In this document: in pieces, positions 1 to 9,234 of the stretch
How positions within the stretch are numbered: position 1 is the stretch's first letter
Layout: each line of letters starts with the position of its first letter
NCBI GenBank assembly: GCA_949825045.1
Contig: OX463807.1
Location: 40,010,749 to 40,074,748 of the forward strand
Direction of reading: 5' to 3'
Length of the DNA: 64,000 bases
From: Argyresthia goedartella
Lineage: Eukaryota; Arthropoda; Insecta; Lepidoptera; Argyresthiidae
The notes under the pieces: model-generated
Told to the model about the DNA's origin: nothing
Databases searched by the model: none
The model's input: the letters and a program-made list of their open reading frames with translations, nothing else
Position numbers and translations under genes: made by a program

Positions 1-300
1 CGTATTAGTAAATACAAAGGTGAGTTTCAGAAAGGCTATACACCTAACTGGTCCACTGAATTGTTCAGGGTTTTGAAAGTAATACAGTCTCAACCTACAA
101 CTTATTACTTACAAGATCAACATGGAGATCCTATAAAAGGTTGTTTTTATGAATACGAACTGCAAAAAACCACTTACCCCTATATTTATTTAGTTGAAAA
201 AGTTATCAAAAAGTCTGGAAATAAGGTATTCGTTAAATGGCTTGGTCTCAGCCCAAAAGAAAACAGCTGGGTCGATAAAAATAGCATTATAAAGAATTAA
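1..300 (+). CDS. retroviral-type integrase C-terminus with chromodomain (5' end outside window)
   Basis: The reading frame is open from base 1 and ends with TAA at 298-300. The visible ~99 residues are the C-terminal part of a Polinton-type DDE integrase; the catalytic core lies upstream of the window. An SH3-like segment is followed by a chromodomain at about residues 58-98 of the visible part, with the signature stretch YLVEKVIKKSGN...FVKWLGLSPKENSWV. Chromodomains at this position are known to bind methylated histone tails and guide integration of Polintons and chromoviruses. The PLA2 gene starts 55 bases downstream on the same strand. This piece has no lesion. It could also be described as part of a transposon-derived 'F54H12.3-like' protein, the usual automatic name for this family. 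Confidence 0.82.
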   Translation, partial: RISKYKGEFQKGYTPNWSTELFRVLKVIQSQPTTYYLQDQHGDPIKGCFYEYELQKTTYPYIYLVEKVIKKSGNKVFVKWLGLSPKENSWVDKNSIIKN

Positions 301-355
301 AGACAAAGGTATTTATATTAATTTAAACAGGTAACTATTCACTTCTCACTTAGTA

Positions 356-1084
356 ATGAAAGGGAGAGGACTCATCAACTCGCTGATAAATAATTTACCT
401 ATAGAGTTACATTTACCAGGATACAACTACTGTGGTCCAGGTACTCGCTTACAGGAACGTTTGCAACGAGGCGATAGAGGAATCAACGCTTTAGACAACG
501 CATGCATGCAACACGATATAGATTACACGAAATATTCGAATTTACAAGATCGACATAAAGCAGACTTACGGTTAAAAAATATGGCCAAACTACGATTAAA
601 GTCAAAAGATGCTAGCAGAGGTGAAAAAGTTGCATCTTGGCTGGTAAATAAAATCATTAAAGCAAAAATAAGAAGTGGTGCTGGAATTAAATCGTTTAAA
701 TCTTCTGTGACTAAATTATAATCGGTTCTGAAGAAAGTAAAACCAAAAAATCATAAACAAGCTATTCAGATAGCATATTCGGCTGCAAAAAAAATATTCA
801 ATAAAAATAACCACACAAAACTATCGCGAATTATACATATTCCTAAAACAGGAGGTATTCTTCCACTTATCCCTATTTTTGCGGGACTTTCAGCTTTGGG
901 TTCCTTAGCTGGTGGTGTAGGTGGAATAGCTAAAGCAGTAATTGATTATAAGTCAGCTCAAAAAAATCTTGTCGAATCTGAACGCCACAATAAGAAGATG
1001 GAATCAATCGCCTTAGGCAAAGGTTTATACATCAAACCTTACAAAAAGGGGAAGGGATTGTGTGTACGATCTTCAAAAAACTAA
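356..1084 (+). pseudogene. PLA2-domain minor capsid protein, interrupted by one in-frame stop
   Basis: The N-terminal part (356-721) carries a phospholipase A2 core of the parvovirus VP1 type: Ca-binding loop YCGPGT at about residues 26-31 and catalytic dyad ACMQHDIDY at about 49-57. A TAA at 719-721 ends it, but the same frame continues to the TAA at 1082-1084. The second half is basic, then has a hydrophobic Gly/Ala-rich stretch (GLSALGSLAGGVGGIAKAV, about 890-945), then a cationic GKGLYIKPYKKGKGL motif near the C-terminus. Adintoviruses and Polintons commonly carry such a PLA2 plus hydrophobic protein, thought to help membrane passage of the particle. The stop could be a true end with a separate downstream ORF, but frame continuity and lack of an ATG near 722 favour one broken gene. 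Confidence 0.78.
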
Positions 1085-1451
1085 TTTTAAGGTTACCCAG
1101 GCGAGCTCTTAGTAACATTGATATATAGAACCACATTCGTGACGTACCATATTTTCGAGGAGTTTATATAAGAGATACATTGCCAAGTAAACCCAATAAT
1201 ATCGAGTGTGCTGTTTTGAATTTAGATGTCTCAATTAATGATGGCACTCACTGGGTAGCCTATGTAAAAATAAACAAAATACAGAGTATTATGATAGCTA
1301 TGGTTTAAAACCACCTATAGAATTACTGGACTATTTGACCAATAAAACTGTTGTACATTATAATTACGAAAATTGTCAAAAAAATAACCTTTATAATTGT
1401 GGTCATTTATGTCTTAAGTTTCTTAAAGAATTCTGGAAAACATTTAAATAA
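1085..1451 (+). pseudogene. adenain-like cysteine protease, stop and frameshift
   Basis: Recognised by the ordered catalytic blocks of the adenovirus/Polinton maturation protease (family C5): the histidine block GTHWVAYVK (about 1240-1266), the acidic block YYDSYGLKPP (about 1289-1318), then YENCQ with the oxyanion glutamine (about 1366-1380) and the nucleophile block YNCGHLCLKFL (about 1393-1425). The His block and the later blocks are in different frames, so there is a 1-base shift near 1,280, and a TAG near 1,132 breaks the upstream part. The frame ends at TAA 1449-1451. In relatives this enzyme cleaves capsid precursors. It directly follows the PLA2 gene and, apart from the LINE insertion, precedes the major capsid gene, a usual Polinton order. 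Confidence 0.75.
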
Positions 1452-1865
1452 TGTTTTTTTTATAAATCACGTCATTATCACGATGTCATTCACGCTGTCA
1501 ATTACTGTAAACGCTGTAAAAAAAAATAAAAATAAGCAGGTTTCCAAAAGAACATTAATAAAGAAATAAAAACCTTCAAACGCTACAAGTATGATTAACT
1601 GTGGCCCCACACTAGGCTGACCCTGTATCGTGGGTACCATAATTATGATTCACAGATAGGAGATGGGAGTTCAGCGTGGGTACAATTTAATTATTAAGGA
1701 CACAAAAACAACAGGAAAGAGTGGGTATTATAACCGAAAATATAAACAAAAAGATAAAACACAGACTAACAAAACAAAGACAGTACATTATTTTAAAACT
1801 TAAGAGTACTACAGCATATAATCATGTGGGACATATCGACAGTATTTGCATAATGACGAAAATTC

Positions 1866-4806
1866 CTATTGAAGGACTCCTAAGACCATTTCAGTGGTAT
1901 CGTATGTGAGGGATAGAAGCCATTTTTGACACTTACGTTTGACTTCAAAACTACTACAATTTCTAAAGTTACAAAAACTGTTGGCCTTGTTGTACATGTA
2001 AGGATGAAGAAAATCAGAGAATCTTTGCGCAAAGGTAGTGTAGACAGCGTTAATAGGAACCTTGTAGGTCCGTTTCATTAGAAGTTTGTTGTATACAGGA
2101 GAGTTGGTTATATTTTTATGAACTAAAATAACAGACCCAGAATAAAGAGCCTACGGATACTAAGTATATCATTTTCACCATGTATTAGATCAGTGGGGTA
2201 GTTTTTTGGTTTCCTATACATAACTTTCAATACCGAACGTTGAGCTCGCTCTGCGTCTATTAAGATTGTCTTACTACATCCACCCCATACCGAAATACAG
2301 TAGGTAAGAATCGACTCACATATAGCCGTATACACTCCCTTTAGGAGTCCATAGTCGGCACAGTTTCGCAATTGTTTCATGATGTAAATAATTTTACGGA
2401 TTCTGGCTGTCAATGCTTTTATATGGTCTCTAAAGTTCAGATTTTTGTCAAGTATTATGCCTAGGTATTTAATCGATGTAGTATTTTGTATCTCAGGACA
2501 TTGACATTGGGTAGAGATATTTCCGCATTTGTGAACTTTAATGTTGGGCAACGCTGGTGGCCCGGAGGCCTCGGTCTTATAAAAGCACAGGTACTTAGTT
2601 TTTGCAGTGTTCAGAGTAAGCAAGTTTTTTCGTAACCATGTTGCTACATTGGACATACCGTTTTCAGCACTAGCAAAGACATTATTCCAGGAGGTATCGT
2701 TAAAAATTATGGCGGTGTCATCAACATAGCAAAATAGGTCAGCTTTGGGTAGATTTATACTATATATGTCATTAATGTACATTAAGAAAAGAGTGGGGCC
2801 TAAGATACTGCCCTGTGGAACACCAAAGCTAACGGGTTCAAGTGGGCTAATATGTGTGCCCACTTTTGGACATTGGAGTCTATTTGTGAGGTAGCTTTTA
2901 AACCAAGCAAGAACAGTACCTCGAATCCCCATGTTATGTAGTTTGTTTAGCAGTATGGGTGTAGAGACCGTATCAAACGCCTTTGCCAGATCAAGGAAGA
3001 CACCAATGCAGGGTCTACCTTCATCTAGCAAGGTACATACACGTCTCACAAGTGAACTTACTGCGTCCTCAGTCGAGATACCCTTCCTAAAACCGAATTG
3101 ACGGTGGTAGAGCAACCTGTTTTGTTCCAAAAAACTTATTAGCCGTTTGTTAACTACCTTTTCCAGTAATTTGGAGAAAGTAGGAAGTAACGAGATCGGA
3201 CGGTAATTAGAGGGTTCATCTTTTGGCCCTGCTTTATGGATTGGGCAAACCAAAGCTGTTTTCCAGACCTCTGGGAATTCACCCGTTGACATACTAAGAT
3301 TAATTATATGGGTCAGAGGTTTTATCACAAAGTATTTTAGTCTCTTGACGATGCTATTGCTAGTACCATCTATTCCTGGTGCACTACTAGAGGAGAGACG
3401 TTGAATCATGCATGTGAGTTCTACACTATCAGTCGGTTGTAAAAATATGGAGTGACCATTTGTTTGCTGATTTGACGTTTTTGATGCAAGACTTTTTTCG
3501 GATTCATTGGTATCGTTTAAAATATTTGTGGCTAAGTGTTTACCTACGTTACTAAAGTACTTATTACATTTGCTCAGAGAGGAAATAGGATCATTGGAGA
3601 TATTCAAGAGTTCAGTGGCTATAAGGTTTTTTGTTTTTGAGTGACATATGTCTTTGATACAACTCCAGAGCTTCTTGGGGTCATTTTTGTTTTCTTCCAG
3701 TGCTTTCGACTCGTATTCACGTTTTAGATTGTATAAAAGATTATTGCAGTAGTTTCTATTACGAGAATAAGTCATCTTCAAAACATCGTTGTTGGGGTTT
3801 TTTCGCAATTTGTAATGCAATGCATCGCGATTTTTCATGCATTTCATTAAACCTGGTGTTATCCATGGTTTTAGATTAAACTTGGATCTACTTATTTTAC
3901 CATGTTTTGTGTTTTTGCCACAATATCGGAGATGATTTTAGAAAAAGATTTGGTGGCCACCTCGACCGATGTTTTAGTCATCACCGCAGACCAGTCGATG
4001 TTTTTTATTTCGATTTCGATTGCTTCATAGTCTACTATCAACCGTGTTCTGGGTACTGGGTCAGATTTGACAGCAGCCTCAATTTCTATCATTGCTAAGT
4101 CGTGATCGGTTATATCTGTTTTGCAAACGATCGCCTGTGCCTTAAGAAATGATGATAAAAATATATGGTCCAAACAAGCAGTTAACCGAGTTGGCTCTGT
4201 TATAGCTGGTAGCAATTCACTCTCAGCCATCACACAAAGGTACTCCGATCGCTTATATCTTACATCGTCAGAAAGCAAATCTATATTGACATCACCTGCC
4301 AGAATTACCGGATGTTTGTCCTTATTAATGTTAACAAGAAGATCGTGCAGAGAGTCAAGAAAAATAAGAGGAGTATCCGTGGGCGATCGGTAGATTGCAA
4401 CGACAGTTGCGTTCCCATGCAGTTCCAGTACAATGCAATTTGCGCCAATGAATTCAGGTTCGGACATAGATGCGCTAAGGACATTCCTTACATATACAAC
4501 AACACCCCCAGACTTGCTAATGAATCTAGCAGATTTGTAAACTGTGTATCCATCTAACGTTCCCACCAGTGTGTTCTCGCGAAGCCAACACTCAGTGAGT
4601 ATAATGATATCAATCTCAATGTTAAGTCTCCTAAGTAAAACTTGAAATTCGTCGAAATGCAAATATATACTGCGTTTATTATAAGTCAATATTTTCAGTT
4701 TTGAGTTATCGTAAAAGAAGCTCTCACATTCTTCAGGCAGATTTAATGAATGGCACTTGATTACAAGAGTATTATCCAGTTCATTTGCTAGTTCGACTTT
4801 ATCCAT
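1866..4806 (-). pseudogene. LINE ORF2: AP endonuclease plus reverse transcriptase, two frameshifts
   Basis: The 4806-3892 part is an AP-like endonuclease with N (LTYNKRS), E (LTECW), GDVNIDLL and ITDHDL metal/catalytic blocks in order, making the nick that primes reverse transcription. Near 3,895 the frame shifts by one base. The 3847-2123 part is the reverse transcriptase: SSSAPGIDG, PISLLPTFSKLLEK, FGFRKGISTEDAV, FLDLAKAFDTV, GVPQGSILGP and the catalytic CYVDDTAIIF. A second shift near 2,123 moves the C-terminal domain into the frame 2078-1866 (NAVYTTFAQRFSDFLHPYMYNK and a KWLLSLTYD stretch). YVDD rather than the more common FADD is unusual within this clade. Function lost by the shifts, but few lesions overall. 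Confidence 0.8.
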
Positions 4807-5030
4807 AGTCAGATATGGTAAAAATTGAGTGGCGGAGTGGGTTTGTTACTACCATGTTTAATGTGGGAGTCTTATGATTTACACTGTGGGAATAATATGT
4901 CGAACAGTGATTAGCTGTTGTAATAGGTTTTTGTAAGCTATATGTTTGAATCATTAATGAAAATAGATAATTATTTAGTACTATATAAATGGAGTCACTC
5001 AATTGTTGAAGGGTGTGCAATGGAACCGGT

Positions 5031-5975
5031 TTATGCATGTACAGTTGTAGTGTCAGCGGCGGCGGTGGGGAGCGATCCAGTGATGCTATCGAGTTGTTGT
5101 TGCGACAGTATGCGGATCGCGGGTTTTCCGTCTTGCTTGCGGATATAAATTGAGCCTTGGGTACACCAGCAGTAGAAGAAGTTGTGTAATTTGGTTGCAT
5201 CCCTAGCCTTCCGAAATAACTGTCTGTTTGTTTTGGTCAAGCGTTCGTTATAAAAGATTTTCAGTGGTGGTCCCGCTATCTCAAGGTCCGCGCTAGTTAT
5301 GTTGCGTCTGGTCTTAGCGGCGGAGAGGAATTGATCGCAGGTTGACTTTCGTAGCAGTCGTACAACAACCGGGCGGGGCAGTGCGGGTTTGTCGGCAGGT
5401 TTCGCGGTAGCAGGGGGGTCCTTCATTTTGTCGTAGTCAGTCGATGCTGGGTTGGAACTCTCCTTGTTTGAACTTGCCGGGGCTTTACGTTTTGGCCCGA
5501 CACGCATAGCCCAATCAATGTCTCTGTTCTCCATTTCTACTCCCATTAAACGGGTCGCTACCAAGATCGCGTGGTGCAGGTTTTCGTTTGGATGGTCGTG
5601 AATTCCGCATACTTCAATCTCGTTCCTAAGCTGGTGTTGAGCGTGGAGAGATACGTCCGTCTTTAGTTCGGATATCTCAGCCTTTAGAAGAGCAATCTCT
5701 GAGTCACGTGCTTCTAGGATTTTAAGACGCACTTCGTTTTTTTCCATGGATGCATGTAGTTCATCCAGTCGTTCGTGACATCTTGTTAAAGATTTGGTGG
5801 CATCTTCTAGTTTGCCTTTCAGTGAGCATATCTCCTGTACTAGACAGCGAACTTCATTGGTTAGGTCTTTTATTGCAGAGTCGTCACGTTCCGGGGTAGA
5901 TGTTAGGGAGTCTTTTGTAGCATGTTGGGAGTCCTGTGGCACTCTGTGTAAGCTAATTAATACGCGTAATGACAC
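5031..5975 (-). CDS. LINE ORF1 protein (nucleic-acid-binding, coiled coil)
   Basis: Intact 314-codon frame. Residues about 25-120 form a long charged heptad region (coiled coil for oligomerisation). Residues about 120-280 form an alpha/beta domain typical of insect LINE ORF1 proteins, with NEIEVCGI, a RVGPKR block, RPVVVRLLRK and INE-like FYNERLTKTNRQLFRKARD, ending in a YCWCTQGSIYIRK segment. These proteins coat the LINE RNA and act as chaperones in the ribonucleoprotein. It lies 224 bases upstream of ORF2. No CCHC knuckles are visible, unlike many jockey ORF1 proteins. The ATG chosen at 5975 is the first in frame; the N-terminus could start slightly later. Confidence 0.75.
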   Translation of the reverse strand: MSLRVLISLHRVPQDSQHATKDSLTSTPERDDSAIKDLTNEVRCLVQEICSLKGKLEDATKSLTRCHERLDELHASMEKNEVRLKILEARDSEIALLKAEISELKTDVSLHAQHQLRNEIEVCGIHDHPNENLHHAILVATRLMGVEMENRDIDWAMRVGPKRKAPASSNKESSNPASTDYDKMKDPPATAKPADKPALPRPVVVRLLRKSTCDQFLSAAKTRRNITSADLEIAGPPLKIFYNERLTKTNRQLFRKARDATKLHNFFYCWCTQGSIYIRKQDGKPAIRILSQQQLDSITGSLPTAAADTTTVHA

Positions 5976-6064
5976 TTAATAGTAGCAAATTTACTGTTTT
6001 TTGTAACTGAGATACTGTATTTAACGAATGAAGCAATTAAAAGTGGAGCACTTGTATGTAAACA

Positions 6065-7090
6065 ATGTTCCCGTATGACGGATTTGCCAAAGATGATGAA
6101 AACAGTATCGAGCTTATTAACAATGCTGTTCTATTTCTCTTTCAAGATATTCGGTATGAACTCAATGGCGTAGAAATAGATAGAATAAAAAATGCAGGCA
6201 TCACAACAACGATAAAATCTTTGTTGTTGATGAATGGGGATGAATCTAAAGTATCGCGCTTGTGGGGGTGGGATATCGAGGGCATAAAAAATACCACAGA
6301 ACATTTCTCTGTCTCTATATCACTAAACAAAATTCTGGGTTTTGCTGAGGATAACACCAAAATTATAATGAATTGCAAGCATGAGTTAGTACTTCTGCGT
6401 AGTAACACCAACCTTAACGCAGTCAAATTGTCTACAAATGAAGTTTTAGAGGATATTACTATATCCAAAATAGAGTGGAGAGTACCACATATAAAAGTGT
6501 CTGACCGTGAGCGAATTAACTTGTTGAGATGTTTAGAAAAAGATAAGGCTATTAGTATAGCATTTCGGAACTGAGATCTTTATGAGTACCCTCTATTACC
6601 GAGAAGTACTAAGCATACTAGGTCGATAAAAACTTCATCGCAATTAGAAAAGCCACGGTTTGTTATTGTAGGTTTACAAACTGATCGAAAAAGCAATGGA
6701 GGTTCTGACATGTCGCAATTTGATCATTGTCATTTACGTGACGTCAAGGTATTTTTAAATTCAACGTATTTTCCGTACGAAAATCTTGACATAAAATTTT
6801 CTGAAGACAGATATCTATTAATATACGAACAATATGTTACATTTCAACAATCATATTTTGGACGCCGATCGGCTCTGATGAGTTTGAAACAATTTAAAGA
6901 ACTATCACCTCTGTTTGTTATCGACTGTTCTCGACAAAATGAAACGCTGAAAACAGGCCCGATTGATGTACGCGTAGAAATAGAGAGCGACTTGCAAATA
7001 CCCGACCAGACAGCAGCCTACTGTCTTATTTTAAACGATTGTGTAATTGAATACAAACCACCTTCCAACATTGTGAAAAAACTAACATGA
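6065..7090 (+). pseudogene. major capsid protein (double-jelly-roll type), N-terminus lost, one in-frame stop
   Basis: The frame 6065-6574 starts within the capsid protein (NNAVLFLFQDIRYELNGVE, then ITTTIKSLL) and stops at TGA 6572-6574; the same frame continues without break to TGA 7088-7090, with LLPRSTKHTRSIKTSSQLEK and FVIVGLQTDRK blocks that are characteristic of insect Polinton capsid proteins. The first tens of residues expected for the family are missing, consistent with the LINE insertion just upstream removing or separating them. The protein builds the icosahedral shell in relatives. Its end overlaps the next ORF by ATGA (7087-7090), a compact arrangement typical of viral gene blocks. 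Identification is by sequence pattern; the double jelly-roll fold is known for the family, not shown here. Confidence 0.72.
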
Positions 7091-7590
7091 CTACTGACTT
7101 AGTATTTGCAGATTTGCAAGGATTCCGTAACTTTAAAAATGATTTTATTATTAAAGAGTTTGCGTTTGCTACGAAAGAATATACTCAGGTTTACTTGGTA
7201 AAGCCTCCTTATCCTTTTTCGAAACTGACACTTAGAGAAAAAAAAAAACAGGTAAAATGGTTGGAAAATAATAGAGGAATCTCCTGGCGAGAAGGATTTA
7301 TTGATTACCTTGAATTCAAAAGGCTAGTAAAAACAATTTTAGAAGACGATAATGTACTTGTTAAGGGTTATGAAAAATGTAATCGGTTGAAAGAGCTATC
7401 GCCTAAATGCAACGTTTTAGATATAAGCCAAATGGAATGTCCTAATCTCGCGTTACTACGTGAAAAGTATGCCAGTAATAATACCAAATGTTGTTTCAAC
7501 CATAGAAAGTGTTGTGCTTTAGAAACTGTTATCTGTATAAAGAAATGGTATTATGATAATACGTGTTCATTACACGTTACACGTACCTAG
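7087..7590 (+). CDS. conserved Polinton-associated protein, unknown function, Cys-rich C-terminus
   Basis: Intact 167-codon frame that starts inside the capsid stop codon (ATGA overlap), so the two were probably co-transcribed. The N-terminus has VFADLQGFRNF followed by FIIKEFAF, the middle has VLVKGYEKCNRLKEL and NVLDI, and the C-terminus has a cluster of Cys and His (TKCCFNHRKCCALETV). The spacing of the acidic and hydrophobic blocks resembles a degenerate DEDD-type 3'-5' exonuclease fold (RNase H-like) with a Gln where the second acid would be; this is inference only. The Cys/His cluster may bind zinc. I have seen this type of ORF next to insect Polinton capsid genes but do not know a demonstrated role. 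Confidence 0.6.
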   Translation: MTTDLVFADLQGFRNFKNDFIIKEFAFATKEYTQVYLVKPPYPFSKLTLREKKKQVKWLENNRGISWREGFIDYLEFKRLVKTILEDDNVLVKGYEKCNRLKELSPKCNVLDISQMECPNLALLREKYASNNTKCCFNHRKCCALETVICIKKWYYDNTCSLHVTRT

Positions 7591-7667
7591 ATTACAGGAA
7601 ATAAAAATCAATCGTAATTTAAAAAAAAATTTTTTATTTATTTACATAGTTTTTATTTATTAAGTAC

Positions 7668-8129
7668 TTACATATTATTAGTAGCACACATGGTCTTAGA
7701 TATTTTCTTCACTAAGTTTTCTGTCATGTCCATAATTTCATCCATATGGTTATGGACAACGTATTGAGCCTTAAGAGAAACACTTTCACCATCACTTAAG
7801 CCGTGATTTATATCTATCACTTCTATTTTCAAAAGTCTATGTCCTTTACGAGATTTACTCATCACAAAAGACGCTGAATTGTCCACCAGACGTTTCTTCA
7901 GGGGTCTCCTCTTCTTAGCGGGAACTTGAGGACTCGGCGGTCGCGCTCCTACTTCGTCAATATCGCTGTCAAACCAAATTTGACGGCAGTTTTGATATTG
8001 CAGGTCAATAGGCATCGAAGGTTCGGTCAGGATCTGTAAAGAAGGAAAACTTAGTTACCAATTCTAATAAGAATCAACCAGGTTGTAATTTGCTAGGAAA
8101 ATAAGTAAAACACTTACCGAAAGTGACAT
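7668..8129 (-). CDS. small basic protein of the provirus, two exons, unknown function
   Basis: Exon 1 is 8129-8118 (four codons, MSLS) with donor CG|GTAAGTG; the intron is 8117-8034 (84 bases) with a pyrimidine-rich acceptor TTCTTTACAG; exon 2 is 8033-7668. The frame joins cleanly and gives 126 residues. A bipartite basic stretch (AKKRRPLKKR) suggests nuclear localisation. Residues after it (SRKGHRLLKIEVIDINHG) have no motif I recognise; the C-terminal third is Ala/Val/Met-rich and may be helical. A later in-frame ATG at 8015 exists, so the splice is a prediction, but the consensus donor and acceptor and the frame continuity support it. It lies between capsid and polymerase genes, pointing the same way as the polymerase. 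Confidence 0.55.
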
Positions 8130-9234
8130 TTTTCCAAGCAAGCAATATCAATATCTGAGGTTGTACGGCGATGTAGTTCGCTGCTGGGCGTTGATGAGGT
8201 AATGAAGTAAGCAAGTTTGACTATTCATTTCCCAACACGTCAAGATCGCTCTATTTCTTTTGCACTTACGCTTTTGTTTGCGCTGCAAATCTAGTGTATT
8301 TAAGCAATGCTTGTACAGTCTATTGCAATATTATGCATTAAATACTAGTATTGTAAGAAGGTTACTAAGCATGAATTACGGGTATTGATGTTAGATACTA
8401 TTACTTTTGATGATACCTATACGAGATAGATTCGTTGTGGTGTGTGACTGACATACCAACCAATGCACCTAATATTCAAGTTTAAACAAGTACATTGTAC
8501 TGCGTTTCAACGTTTATTCACAACTAACTATACTTATATATTTTTAGGTATGATGTGAAGATTAGCACGGTGTTGACAATTCTTAAATTTGGTGAACATC
8601 AACTTCATTCACCAAAACGCAGTATTTTCAGAGCTACTTAGATGTAAATTATAACACTAGTTGTTTTTTTGAATAAAGCTGATAAATAATTACTTATGTA
8701 ATCGTTGATTGTAAAATGAAACAAAATATACGGTTGATTGTTATTTATTATTAATATGATATATCCACAAAATTAAGCATAATTATGTAGTAGTCCATAT
8801 AATATTCTAAGGTCTATCTGCTTAGGGTTACACGTTTTATTTATATCAAATAATTAACACTAGTTATATAATATTGTAGGTTCTATAGACGTTACATTAC
8901 AATATATTTAATCTACATCACATTAAATCAATCCATATTACATAAATTCCAAGAAATGATACTGATACAATTATAAAAAAGTAGTTACAAAATAGTATAA
9001 GTAGTAGATGCATTAACGAAAGTAATTTCATTTCAATCTCATTTATAATTTTAAAATGGAAGAGCTACCCCAGGCTATGGTTGATATTTGGTTTCTTTGA
9101 ATCAACCTTTTGTCATCGTTCCGCGACAGAGCAACTTTATTGACGCTTTGCGTGAATATTTCATGTTTTATTGATTTAAATAAAATATTTTTTCTTCGCA
9201 CCACATCCCCAGTGTATAAGGTTTTCTGGTAATC
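8130..9234. other. AT-rich non-coding stretch inside the provirus
   Basis: About 1.1 kb between the small spliced gene and the polymerase 3' end. I see no frame of note, no RNA gene and no repeat shared with the rest of the window. It may contain the promoter of the - strand gene at 8129 (a TATTTAAG-like stretch lies near 8,297) and decayed viral sequence. Confidence 0.5.

Larger units (their letters stand above)
1590..6050 (-). mobile_element. jockey-type LINE, near full length, inserted in the provirus
   Basis: Both LINE ORFs are present on the - strand: ORF1 5975-5031 and ORF2 4806-1866 (endonuclease, reverse transcriptase). The 3' UTR runs leftward to about 1,590 and includes a hairpin module at 1605-1634 shared with SINEs elsewhere in the window. 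Exact ends and a target duplication were not found. The insertion separates the protease (ending 1451) from the capsid gene (6065), so it postdates the provirus. A second, more decayed copy of a closely similar LINE lies at 34,690-38,822 on the + strand. Confidence 0.82.
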
